Source: Hamadaea flava (GTDB taxonomy: Bacteria > Actinomycetota > Actinomycetes > Mycobacteriales > Micromonosporaceae). From it: DNA of 64,000 nucleotides. Of this stretch, positions 42,442 to 49,765 are shown one piece after another (the stretch's first letter is position 1; every line of letters starts with the position of its first letter). The notes beneath the pieces are model-generated. The model saw only the letters and a list, made by a program, of their open reading frames with translations. It was not told the origin of the DNA and searched no databases. The translations under genes were made by a program, and so were the position numbers. The DNA lies in NCBI RefSeq assembly GCF_024172085.1, contig NZ_JAMZDZ010000001.1, positions 496,001 through 560,000 on the forward strand, given 5' to 3'.

Positions 42442-44234
42442 GATCCGACCTCCTGCGCATATCCGGCCGCCTGCAGCCGGAACAGCCGCGCGTACTCGCC
42501 GTCCAGGGCCAGGAGCGACGAGTGGTCGCCGGTCTCGGCGACGCGGCCGTCCCGCAGGACGTAGATGAGGTCGGCGTCGCGGACGGCCGACAGGCGGTGC
42601 GAGATCAGCAGATTCGTCCGGCCGAGCCGGGCGGTCCGCAACGACCGGTGCAGCTCGTGTTCAGCCTGCGGGTCGAGGCCCGAGCTGGGCTCGTCGAGGA
42701 TCATCAGGTCGCAGCCTTCCCGCAGCAGCCCCCGGGCGACGGCGACGCGCTGCCACTGGCCGCCCGACAGCACCGTCCCCGCTTCATCGTCGCCGTCGAA
42801 GAACGCCCGGGTCAGCATGGTCTGATAGCCGCGCGGCAGCTCACGCAGGACGGAGTGGACTCCGGCGCCGGCGGCGGCGGCCTCGACCCGGCCCGGATCG
42901 TCTCGGGCGGTCAGATCGCCGAGCGCGATGTTGTCGGCGGCGCTCACGTCGTAGGTCATGAAATCCTGGAACACCGCCCCGATCCGCGTACGCAGCTGGG
43001 CCGGGTCCGCGTCGCGCAGATCCACGCCGTCCCAGCCGATCGTGCCCTGGCTCGGGTCGTAGAGCCGGCACAGCAGCTTGACCAGTGTGCTCTTGCCCGA
43101 GCCGTTCAGGCCGACCAGCGCCACCGTCGAGCCGGCCGGCAGCAGCAGGTCGACCCCGCGCAGCACCCACGGATGGCTCTCGTCGTACCGGAACCACACG
43201 TCGCGCAGGCGTATCCCCTGCCGCAGCGACGGCACCGGCACGGGGACGGGCGGCACGGGCAGATCCGGCGGCGTACGCAGAATCTCGGCGTACGCCGCGA
43301 AGAACATGCCCTGCGCGTGGAGGTTGGCCGTCGTGGCGACCACCATGGCCAGGCCGGACTGCGTACTGGCGATGGCGGCGAGGAAGATCGACACGTCGCC
43401 GAGGGACAGTTCGCCGCGCCGGGCGGCCAGGGCGGCCCAGATCAGCCCGGCTCCGGCCACGACGGCGGTGAGCGCGGCCAGTCCGGTGTGCCCGCCGACC
43501 TCCCGCCGTTCCATCCGGCGGATCGCGGTGTCCGCTGTGGACCGTTCGCGCATCATCAGCGTACGCAGGAACCCGCCGGTGCCGAACAGGCGGATCTCCT
43601 TGGCGGCCTGCGTACCGGTGAGGAGCTGGCTGTAGAAGTACTCCCGGCGATGGTTGGGCTCGACGCCGATCTGCGCGGCGGCCCGGCGTCGGGCGAGGTA
43701 CAGCTCGGCGACCAGCATCGGCACGGCGGCGCACACCAGCACCACCGTCATCGCCGGGCTGAGAACGAGCAGCGAGCCGATGAAGCCCGCCAGGAGCAGC
43801 ACACCCCGGCCGAGCCCGAGGACGCCGTCGAGCAGCTGACCGGCGTTGTCGCAACCGCGTCGGGCGACCCGCAACCGGTCGAGGTACGCCGGATCCTCGA
43901 ACCGGCGCAGCCCGACGAGACGGCCGGTCGCGGCGAAGAGGCGTTCGGTCGCTACGGCGCTCAGCCGGCGGCTCGCCTCGTTGCTCAGGAACAGGCTGAT
44001 CCGGGGCAACGACGCGGCGATCACGCCGAGCGCGGCGAGCCCGACGACGTAGGCCGTGATCGGTCCCGTCCCGGCCAGCCGATCCAGCAGCAGCTTGGTC
44101 AGCCAGGCGAGCAGCACCGGGACGACCGCCTCGGCCACCGTCACGGCGACGTACGCGGCCGCCACACCCGGGGCGGCCGCGCCGACCAGTCCGGCGAATT
44201 GGCGTACCGCGCCGGACCGGGGCTGATCACGCAT
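42438..44234 (-). CDS. ABC exporter, fused membrane and ATPase domains
   Basis: A 598-residue half-transporter with six membrane helices in residues 1-310 and an ATPase in the rest: Walker A GLNGSGKST, ABC signature VLSGGQWQRVAVARGLL, Walker B LMILDEPSSGLD, H-loop ISHRLSAV. There is no N-terminal C39 peptidase domain, consistent with a separate peptidase encoded next. It probably works as a homodimer to export the peptide of this locus. The ATG overlaps the TlpA-like gene by 8 bases. A drug or lipid cargo is the alternative. Confidence 0.9.
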   Translation of the reverse strand: MRDQPRSGAVRQFAGLVGAAAPGVAAAYVAVTVAEAVVPVLLAWLTKLLLDRLAGTGPITAYVVGLAALGVIAASLPRISLFLSNEASRRLSAVATERLFAATGRLVGLRRFEDPAYLDRLRVARRGCDNAGQLLDGVLGLGRGVLLLAGFIGSLLVLSPAMTVVLVCAAVPMLVAELYLARRRAAAQIGVEPNHRREYFYSQLLTGTQAAKEIRLFGTGGFLRTLMMRERSTADTAIRRMERREVGGHTGLAALTAVVAGAGLIWAALAARRGELSLGDVSIFLAAIASTQSGLAMVVATTANLHAQGMFFAAYAEILRTPPDLPVPPVPVPVPSLRQGIRLRDVWFRYDESHPWVLRGVDLLLPAGSTVALVGLNGSGKSTLVKLLCRLYDPSQGTIGWDGVDLRDADPAQLRTRIGAVFQDFMTYDVSAADNIALGDLTARDDPGRVEAAAAGAGVHSVLRELPRGYQTMLTRAFFDGDDEAGTVLSGGQWQRVAVARGLLREGCDLMILDEPSSGLDPQAEHELHRSLRTARLGRTNLLISHRLSAVRDADLIYVLRDGRVAETGDHSSLLALDGEYARLFRLQAAGYAQEVGS

Positions 44235-44769
44235 GGGCGGGTACGCGGTCCGGCAGTTCCTCCACGCGCATGCCGTTGGCGGTCACGACGCCGTCGGACA
44301 GTACGCACAGACCGGGGAACCCGGCGACGGCGAACGCCTCGGACAACGGACCGGAGTGGGGCTCGACGACGACGCGGGCGGTGCCTGCCAGCTGATCGGC
44401 GTACTCGCTGAAATCCTGCGCGTCGGTGACCACGACGGCCAGGACCTTCTCGCGCGGGAAGCGCGCCGCGTAGTCGGCGAAGCGCGGGACGGCGGCGCGG
44501 CAGGGCTTGCAGGTGGGGCTGAAGAAGCCGACGAGCGCGTCCCCGGTCAGTTCGGCCGAATCGACGATGTCACCGTCCAGTGTGGTCGTGGTGAAGGCTC
44601 CGACCCGGCTGCCCGGCTGGAGCACCGGATTCTCGGGCAGCGTGAAGGCGTTGTCCTGGCTCTGCTGGGCGGTCTGCTCGCGGAGCCGCCGCAGTACGCC
44701 GAACAGCAGGAACAAGTTGAGCAGGGTGAGCACGGCGAGGATGATGACCGCCGCGGTGAGAGTCGCCAT
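44227..44769 (-). CDS. TlpA/MauD-like membrane-anchored thioredoxin-fold protein
   Basis: A 180-residue protein with one N-terminal membrane helix (AAVIILAVLTLLNLFLLFGV) and a thioredoxin fold outside the membrane; the redox motif is CKPC in LVGFFSPTCKPCRAAVP, followed by the cis-proline in VAGFPGLCVL. It resembles MauD, which with MauE handles disulfides of the methylamine dehydrogenase small subunit. Here it lies directly downstream of an eight-cysteine peptide gene and upstream of the exporter, so it probably forms or reshuffles the peptide disulfides. Confidence 0.88.
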   Translation of the reverse strand: MATLTAAVIILAVLTLLNLFLLFGVLRRLREQTAQQSQDNAFTLPENPVLQPGSRVGAFTTTTLDGDIVDSAELTGDALVGFFSPTCKPCRAAVPRFADYAARFPREKVLAVVVTDAQDFSEYADQLAGTARVVVEPHSGPLSEAFAVAGFPGLCVLSDGVVTANGMRVEELPDRVPAHA

Positions 44770-44798
44770 TTCCGGCCTCCATGCCGTTGAGAGGAAGA

Positions 44799-44826
44799 CG
44801 GCGGGGCCCGGTGCCGGACCCCGCCG
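44799..44826 (-). terminator. Strong hairpin just after the Cys-rich peptide gene
   Basis: CGGCGGGG pairs with CCCCGCCG and an inner CCGG with CCGG, with one mismatch and a two-base loop (44799-44826), 13 bases after the peptide stop. It stands before the redox and export genes and would let the peptide be made in excess of its processing proteins. Confidence 0.75.
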
Positions 44827-44838
44827 AACGGGGCTGCG

Positions 44839-45027
44839 TCAGCAGCCACCGCAGCTGGCGTAGCTGGTGGAGCAGCCTTCGTTGAGGCAGCACACCCGGG
44901 TCACCTTCTGGCCCAGGTAGCTACGCGGCGCCGGACAGTCCTGGCACCACGACGTCACCGAGCATCCGGCGGCGACGCGGGCCTTGGGGACGACGAGCCC
45001 CAGCAGGCGATCGGCCAACTTACCCAT
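44839..45027 (-). CDS. Cys-rich 62-residue precursor peptide (candidate RiPP or MauA-like)
   Basis: A 62-residue peptide: a basic amphipathic leader MGKLADRLLGLVVPKARVAA, then a core with eight cysteines (22, 28, 31, 46, 47, 52, 59, 62) and one tryptophan, ending CSTSYASCGGC. The ribosome binding site AAAGGAG with 7-base spacing is among the best in the window, and a hairpin follows the stop, both expected of a highly expressed structural gene. The leader ends in V-A-A before Gly-Cys, compatible with signal-peptidase cleavage. Downstream are TlpA, an ABC exporter and an S26 peptidase; a MauE-like protein is divergent. I recognise no named family; function is inferred. Confidence 0.75.
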   Translation of the reverse strand: MGKLADRLLGLVVPKARVAAGCSVTSWCQDCPAPRSYLGQKVTRVCCLNEGCSTSYASCGGC

Positions 45028-45150
45028 GGGAATCTCCTTTCTCGTGGGTTCGGCAGCACGCTGTCACGCGTCGCTACGATCCGGCTAACCGCCGACTACT
45101 GGGGCCCGGACCTCTTGCATCCCGGTGGCCACGATGGATACCGTCCGCTC

Positions 45151-45675
45151 GTGCCCTACCTTGAGCTGGCCTGCCGCCTGGTGCTGGTGACCGTGTTCGC
45201 CACCGCGGTGGCGGGGAAGATCTCCAGCCGCGCGGCCTGGACCGCATTCGTCGACTCGCTGGACCGCATGGACGCCGTCCCGGTTCGTCTGCTCCACCCA
45301 GCCGCGTGGGCGTCACTGGCCGCCGAGATCGCGATCTCCCTGCTCCTGGTCGTGCCCGGCCGCCTCTTCGCGGTCGCCGGCTTCGTGATCGCGATCGGAC
45401 TGCTCGGCTCGTTCACCGCCGCCATCGCGAGCGCGATCCGCCGTGGCAAGAACGCGCCCTGCCGATGCTTCGGCGCCTCGGTCACCCCGCTGGGCTGGAG
45501 TCACGTCGGGCGCAACTCGGGCCTGATGGTGCTGGCCGCGGTGGGCTTGACCGCGGCGCTCCGCGGCGGTCCGATCGACATCGCTCCAGCGGTCGTCGCC
45601 GCCGCCACTGGCGTCGTCGTGGGCCTGCTCGTCACCCGTCTCGACGATCTGCTCGCGCTGTTCCGCACCCCCTGA
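45151..45675 (+). CDS. MauE/DoxX-type redox membrane protein
   Basis: A 174-residue protein with four membrane helices, starting VPYLELACRLVLVTVFATAV. It has the MauE hallmark NAPCRCFGASVTPLGWSHVG then RN (C-x-C-F-G...W...RN), in which the cysteine pair exchanges electrons across the membrane. It probably reoxidises or reduces the TlpA-like partner. The gene is divergent to the Cys-rich peptide, the two starts 123 bases apart, so they likely share a control region. Start GTG 45151 is chosen by family length; its ribosome site is weak. Confidence 0.82.
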   Translation: MPYLELACRLVLVTVFATAVAGKISSRAAWTAFVDSLDRMDAVPVRLLHPAAWASLAAEIAISLLLVVPGRLFAVAGFVIAIGLLGSFTAAIASAIRRGKNAPCRCFGASVTPLGWSHVGRNSGLMVLAAVGLTAALRGGPIDIAPAVVAAATGVVVGLLVTRLDDLLALFRTP

Positions 45676-45698
45676 CAAGCGGCGGTACGCCGTCGTGC

Positions 45699-46073
45699 TC
45701 AGCGGGCGAGCACTTCGGAGGCAGCTGCTACGGCGTACGTGGTGAGCCAGAAGAGTCCGATCAGGAGGCCGATCGCGGCCGGGGTGAGCGCCCGGACGAG
45801 GCCCCGGCGGCGGGCGTGCCAGCCGCAGACGATCGCGACGACGCTGGGCGCCATCGCCATGCCGACCAAGGCGAACCGGACGAGTAGGTCCCGCCAGGGA
45901 TGCGGCGGCAGGTGGTAGTCGGGAATCCAGGCGCGCAGGCCCACCCCGGTCGCCCAGGCGCCGCCGAGCGACATGATCGCGGCGAGCGCCCCGATCCAGG
46001 CGTACGCCAGTGTCGGGTCGTCCACCTTCTCCGTCGCGATCGTGTCGGTCGGCGACTCCACCGGCAGTTCCAT
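45699..46073 (-). CDS. Hypothetical three-span membrane protein
   Basis: A 124-residue protein: a polar acidic N-terminus (MELPVESPTDTIATEKVDDP), then three membrane segments (AYAWIGALAAIMSLGGAWAT; LVRFALVGMAMAPSVVAIVC; LTPAAIGLLIGLFWLTTYAV) joined by WHARRRG. AAAGGTG upstream supports the ATG at 46073. It is convergent with the MauE-like gene and 63 bases from the DoxX gene stop region. I do not recognise a function. Confidence 0.65.
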   Translation of the reverse strand: MELPVESPTDTIATEKVDDPTLAYAWIGALAAIMSLGGAWATGVGLRAWIPDYHLPPHPWRDLLVRFALVGMAMAPSVVAIVCGWHARRRGLVRALTPAAIGLLIGLFWLTTYAVAAASEVLAR

Positions 46074-46136
46074 GGCGCACCTTTCCGCGTACCACATCTG
46101 TTGGGGCAAACGCGGAGCGGACCTGGACGTAACGGA

Positions 46137-46580
46137 CTAACCGAGCGCGGCGGCGATCGCGGCGCCCACGAAGACGACCTGAAGCGCGGTACGCAGCGGC
46201 AGCGGGGTGGCGGGCTTGCCGCCGAGGGTCAATCCTCGCCGCGCGGCCAGGACGTTCGCGGGGAACATCGCGAGCATCAGCAACGCGAGGCAGATCGCGG
46301 CGATCGGGGCGAGCGGCTTGATCAGCAGTCCCACCGCGCCGGCGAGTTCGAGGACGCCGGTCAGCGTGACGAGCAGGTCCGGCCGGGGCAGCCGCGGCGG
46401 GATCATGGCGATCATGTCGCGCCGCCAACTGGGCAGGAAGTGCACGACGCCGGTGGTGACGAACATGAGCGCGAGCCCGCCGCGCAGGGCGGGCTGCCAG
46501 GTGTCGAGGGCGTCCACGCCGACGAGCCCGAGCAGGCGCAGGACGGCGAATCCGCCGATGAGAGCGATGAGGGGAGCCAT
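46137..46580 (-). CDS. DoxX-like membrane protein
   Basis: A 147-residue protein with four membrane segments: IALIGGFAVLRLLGLVGVDA, GGLALMFVTTGVVHFLPSWR, DLLVTLTGVLELAGAVGLLI and later PLPLRTALQVVFVGAAIAAA. The pattern matches DoxX/SURF4-like proteins, often redox-stress responsive. The ribosome site GGAGACGGGAAG precedes the ATG. Two palindromic sites with a perfect TTGACA in one of them lie immediately upstream (46592-46644), so it is almost certainly repressed by a MarR-like regulator not encoded next to it. Confidence 0.82.
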   Translation of the reverse strand: MAPLIALIGGFAVLRLLGLVGVDALDTWQPALRGGLALMFVTTGVVHFLPSWRRDMIAMIPPRLPRPDLLVTLTGVLELAGAVGLLIKPLAPIAAICLALLMLAMFPANVLAARRGLTLGGKPATPLPLRTALQVVFVGAAIAAALG

Positions 46581-46591
46581 CTTCCCGTCTC

Positions 46592-46644
46592 CAATCTTGT
46601 CGTTGCCAAGATTGCTCTCCCGGCGAGAACTTGTCAACGACAAG
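46592..46644 (-). promoter_or_regulatory. Promoter with two palindromic operators upstream of doxX
   Basis: Site A (46592-46614) is CAATCTTG-7 bases-CAAGATTG; site B (46630-46644) is CTTGTC-AAC-GACAAG. Their centres are 34 bases apart. On the minus strand TTGACA (46637-46632) lies in site B, and a -10 at the right distance would overlap site A. The form suits a MarR-type repressor. Confidence 0.75.
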
Positions 46645-46681
46645 ATTGGTGACGCGCCCCACTCGTTCACCGCGCCGGAAA

Positions 46682-46761
46682 GACCATGTGCCCGTGGCCT
46701 GCGTTCGCCGCAGACCATGTGCCCGTGGCCTGCGTTCGCCGCAGACCACGGGCACATGACC
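46682..46761. repeat. Tandem 31-bp repeat plus inverted partial copy
   Basis: Two identical 31-base units (46682-46712, 46713-46743), each starting GACCATGTGCCCGTGGCC, followed by the inverted GACCACGGGCACATGACC (46744-46761). Either unit can pair with the inverted copy, giving alternative hairpins downstream of the small pseudogene. Confidence 0.85.
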
Positions 46762-46771
46762 AGGAGAGTGC

Positions 46772-46996
46772 CTAACCCCGCGCGCGGGAGCGGCGGCGGA
46801 ACCACCACACCATCAGCGCGGCCGAGACGATCGCGGGCCCGCAGTGCACCAGCAGTACGCCGGCCAGGCTCGGGCCGCCCCAATCCTTGGCGTAGCTGGC
46901 CGAATCGGACCAGTCGATGACGAACAGCTCCGCGATCCCCCGGACGATGAACTACGCACCGAACACGAACGCGATGACCAACAACACCTTTCGCAT
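46772..46996 (-). pseudogene. Small membrane protein with in-frame stop
   Basis: An otherwise good 75-codon frame begins MRKVLLVIAFVFGA, meets TAG at codon 15 (46952-46954), and continues FIVRGIAELFVIDWSDSASY through GGPSLAGVLLVHCGPAIVSA to a basic end. The part after the stop is membrane-like and coherent, so a single TGG-to-TAG change is the simplest explanation. A shorter product starting inside is possible. It is upstream of the tandem repeat and on the same strand as doxX. Confidence 0.65.
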
Positions 46997-47023
46997 GCCA
47001 TGATCATCACACAGGCCGACCCG

Positions 47024-48040
47024 TCAGCGTTTGCGGCCGACGACCACGCCGTTCGCTCCAGGCGCGTCCAGTGGGACGACCCGGACGTCGCTGAAACCTG
47101 TGTCGGACAACCAGGCGGCGTACTCCACATCGGAGTAGTTCCGGCCGCCTTCGGTCTCGACGATCATGTTCATCCCCATCAGCGCCGCCTCGGCCGGACC
47201 GGTCCGATCGCCGTTGAGCAGCCACTCCGAGACGATCAGGACGCCGTCGGGCGGCAGCGCGGCGTAGCACTTGGCCAGGAGTTCGCGGTTCGTGGCCTCG
47301 TCCCAGTCGTGCAGGATCATGCTCAGCAGGATCACGTCGTAGCCGTCCGGCAGCACCGGCTCCGCGCGGAAGTCGCCCGGCACGGTCTCGATCCGGTCGG
47401 CCAGCCCGGCCGCCGCGATCTTCCGGTCCGCGATCTCGCACACGTGCGGCAGGTCGTAGACCGCGGCTTTGAGGTGGCTGAAGTTCCGGCACAGTTCGAT
47501 CGGGTACGCGCCACCGCCGCCACCGACGTCGAGCAGGCGCGCATGCTGCCCGAAGTCGTACGCCGAGGCGAGCGTGCGTGCGGTGAAGATGGAGGTGGAG
47601 AACATCGCCTCCCAGAACTCGGCGAGCATCGCCGGGTCGCCGGTCTCGAAGGCCGACCGATCGGTGTCGGGATCCCAGGTCAACGGACGGTCGGTACGCA
47701 GCGCTTCGCCGATGCGGTGCCAGGGCAGGTAGGTCTTCACGTCGCAGTACCGGACCTGGCCGCCGAAATAGTAGGGGCGGCCGGCGACGAGGAACTCCTC
47801 GGCCAGCGGCGAGTTGCGGTAGCCCTCGCCGTCGCGCTCCAGCAGACCGAGCGAGGCGCACGCGGCCAGCAGCATGTCGGCCGGCCGGTCGGCCAGCCCG
47901 AGTTCGTCGCGGAGGTCGGCGACGGTGACGACCCGGCCGCCCGCGATCCGGGTGAACAGGTCCAGCTCGACGGCGACCGCCAGAGTCTTGAAGCTCCAGA
48001 AGCCGGTCACGAGCCGCATCAGCGGAGTGGGAGTGATCAT
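47024..48040 (-). CDS. SAM-dependent O-methyltransferase (plant/antibiotic type)
   Basis: A 338-residue methyltransferase: an N-terminal winged-helix dimerisation domain (to about 110, MRLVTGFWSFKTLAVAVELD) and a Rossmann domain with the SAM loop RLLDVGGGGGAYPIELC and the catalytic histidine region LSMILHDWDE. This is the family of small-molecule O-methyltransferases such as those of polyketide tailoring. It lies 10 bases downstream of the TetR gene on the same strand, and the FAD monooxygenase is divergent, so the three may modify an aromatic compound. Confidence 0.9.
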   Translation of the reverse strand: MITPTPLMRLVTGFWSFKTLAVAVELDLFTRIAGGRVVTVADLRDELGLADRPADMLLAACASLGLLERDGEGYRNSPLAEEFLVAGRPYYFGGQVRYCDVKTYLPWHRIGEALRTDRPLTWDPDTDRSAFETGDPAMLAEFWEAMFSTSIFTARTLASAYDFGQHARLLDVGGGGGAYPIELCRNFSHLKAAVYDLPHVCEIADRKIAAAGLADRIETVPGDFRAEPVLPDGYDVILLSMILHDWDEATNRELLAKCYAALPPDGVLIVSEWLLNGDRTGPAEAALMGMNMIVETEGGRNYSDVEYAAWLSDTGFSDVRVVPLDAPGANGVVVGRKR

Positions 48041-48050
48041 CCCGCCATTC

Positions 48051-48602
48051 TCATGTAGACGGTCGCAGCCCGTCCAGCAGCACAGTGAGAAATGCGTCGA
48101 TGTGTTCGGGCGAGCCCGACCGGGCGACGGCGTACGCGGACTCGCCGATGACCGCCGTGAGGACGCCGAGCGGGACGTCGTCGCGTACGCGGCCGTGGCG
48201 TTGCGCGGCGGTGAGCATCTTCTCGACCGCGGTCACCAGTTCGCCGCGAAGTGCCGTGGTCTCCGGCGCGGACAGGCCACGCAGGTTGTCGCCCGCCGCG
48301 TGGTGCGCCCCTTGGAACGCCATCAACTCCGCGAGGAAGGTACGCAGCGCCTGCTCCGGGCGATCCGAGCCGGACAACTCGTGCGCGCGGGCGACCACGG
48401 GGCGCAGCAGTCCCGCGACGGCCGCGTCCAGCAGCGCGTCCTTGCCGCCGAACGCGCGCACGATCGTGCCCGAGCCCAACCCGGCCCGCTTCGCGATGAC
48501 CTCGACGGTGAGCGTGGCGTCCGGCTCAGCGAGCAGCGCCGTGGCCGCGTCGAGGGCCAGCTGCCGATTGCGTACGGCGTCGGCCCGGCTCGGAGTTGAC
48601 AT
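48051..48602 (-). CDS. TetR family regulator
   Basis: A 183-residue regulator with the TetR helix-turn-helix in residues 14-60 (ALDAATALLAEPDATLTVEV, then IAKRAGLGSGTIVRAFGGKD), and a helical ligand domain. The ATG at 48602 has GGAAGGG upstream. It is divergent to the FAD monooxygenase, with a 7+2+7 palindrome (48626-48641) between the starts. It should repress that gene and itself, and probably the co-directional methyltransferase. Confidence 0.9.
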   Translation of the reverse strand: MSTPSRADAVRNRQLALDAATALLAEPDATLTVEVIAKRAGLGSGTIVRAFGGKDALLDAAVAGLLRPVVARAHELSGSDRPEQALRTFLAELMAFQGAHHAAGDNLRGLSAPETTALRGELVTAVEKMLTAAQRHGRVRDDVPLGVLTAVIGESAYAVARSGSPEHIDAFLTVLLDGLRPST

Positions 48603-48625
48603 CTGGAACGTCCCTTCCACATAAT

Positions 48626-48641
48626 TGGAATGAGCATTTCA
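48626..48641. promoter_or_regulatory. Candidate TetR operator
   Basis: TGGAATG-AG-CATTTCA, a 7+2+7 palindrome with one mismatch in an AT-richer patch between the divergent TetR and monooxygenase starts. Confidence 0.6.
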
Positions 48642-48664
48642 GTTATCGTACTCGAGGAGTCGCC

Positions 48665-49765
48665 ATGAACAAGCGCATCCTGGTCTCCGGCGCGAGCATC
48701 GCCGGGCTGACCCTGGCGTACTGGCTGACCAGGCACGGCTTCCAGGTCACGGTGGTCGAACGGGCCGAGCGGCTGCGCGCGGGCGGCAACGGCGTCGACG
48801 TACGCGACCAGGCCACCGACGTCGTCGCCGAGATGGGCCTGCTATCGCAGATCCGGGCGGCCGCCACCGACGTACACGGCATGAAGTTCGTCGACGCCGC
48901 CGATCGGGCGGTGGCCCGGATCGACATCCGCGACCCGGCCAGCCTGGAGATCATGCGGGGCGACCTGGTGGCGTTGCTGCACGGCGTGACCGACGTCGAA
49001 TACCTGTTCGGCGACTGGATCACCGCGATTCGCCAGGACGACGACGGCGTGACCGTCGACCTCGCGAGCGGCGGCACACGCCGGTTCGACCTGCTCGTCG
49101 GGGCCGACGGGCTCCACTCGGCGACCCGGCGGCTGGCGTTCGGCCCGGAGGCTGACTACCTCACCTTCAAGGACCACTACTTCGCCTTCGCCGACGCCGA
49201 CTCCTCGCTCGGCGAGGACCGCTGGGTCACCATGTTCAACACGCCGGGCAAGATGGCCGGGCTCTACCGGTCCGGCAACCACGCGCAGGCCAAGGCGTAC
49301 TTCATCGTCCGGTCGAAGCCGATCACGTTCGACTACCGCGACGTCGGCGAGCACAAGCGCCTGGTCCGCGACGCGTTCGGCGGCGATCGATCGTGGCGGA
49401 TTCCGGAGCTGCTCGACGCCGCGTTCGCCGATCCCGAGTTCTACTTCGACGCGCTCAGCCAGGTGAGGATGCCGACGTGGTCCACCGGTCGCGTGGCGCT
49501 GACCGGGGACGCCGCCTGGTGCGCCTCCCCCGCGTCGGGCGCCGGCGCCGAACTGGCCCTGGTCGGGGCGTACCGGCTGGCCGAGGAGCTGGCCGCGGCC
49601 GAGGGCGACCACCGGATCGCCTTCGCCCGGTATCACGCGGCGCTTCGGGGACTGGTCGCGAAGAAGCAGCGGATCGGGGTGAACGTGCGGGTCATGGTGC
49701 CCCGGACCGAGGGCGGGCGACGCGTACGCGACTTCGCCGCCCGCCTCCGGTCCGGCCGGAACTAA
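48665..49765 (+). CDS. FAD-dependent monooxygenase (PHBH fold)
   Basis: A 366-residue flavoprotein monooxygenase. The FAD site is ILVSGASIAGLTLAYWLTRH, the DG motif is LLVGADGLHSATRRL, and the second FAD motif is VALTGDAAWCASP (GD). Such enzymes hydroxylate aromatic or polyketide substrates using NAD(P)H and oxygen; relatives of the TetX type inactivate tetracyclines or rifamycins. The ribosome site GAGGAG is 6 bases upstream. Divergent TetR control suggests induction by its substrate. Confidence 0.9.
   Translation: MNKRILVSGASIAGLTLAYWLTRHGFQVTVVERAERLRAGGNGVDVRDQATDVVAEMGLLSQIRAAATDVHGMKFVDAADRAVARIDIRDPASLEIMRGDLVALLHGVTDVEYLFGDWITAIRQDDDGVTVDLASGGTRRFDLLVGADGLHSATRRLAFGPEADYLTFKDHYFAFADADSSLGEDRWVTMFNTPGKMAGLYRSGNHAQAKAYFIVRSKPITFDYRDVGEHKRLVRDAFGGDRSWRIPELLDAAFADPEFYFDALSQVRMPTWSTGRVALTGDAAWCASPASGAGAELALVGAYRLAEELAAAEGDHRIAFARYHAALRGLVAKKQRIGVNVRVMVPRTEGGRRVRDFAARLRSGRN

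Noticed and set aside
44839-45027. Cys-rich peptide as methylamine dehydrogenase light chain
   Set aside because: It is only 62 residues with a single tryptophan, while the tryptophylquinone cofactor needs two, and no heavy-chain or MauG gene is nearby. Only the helper-protein logic is similar.
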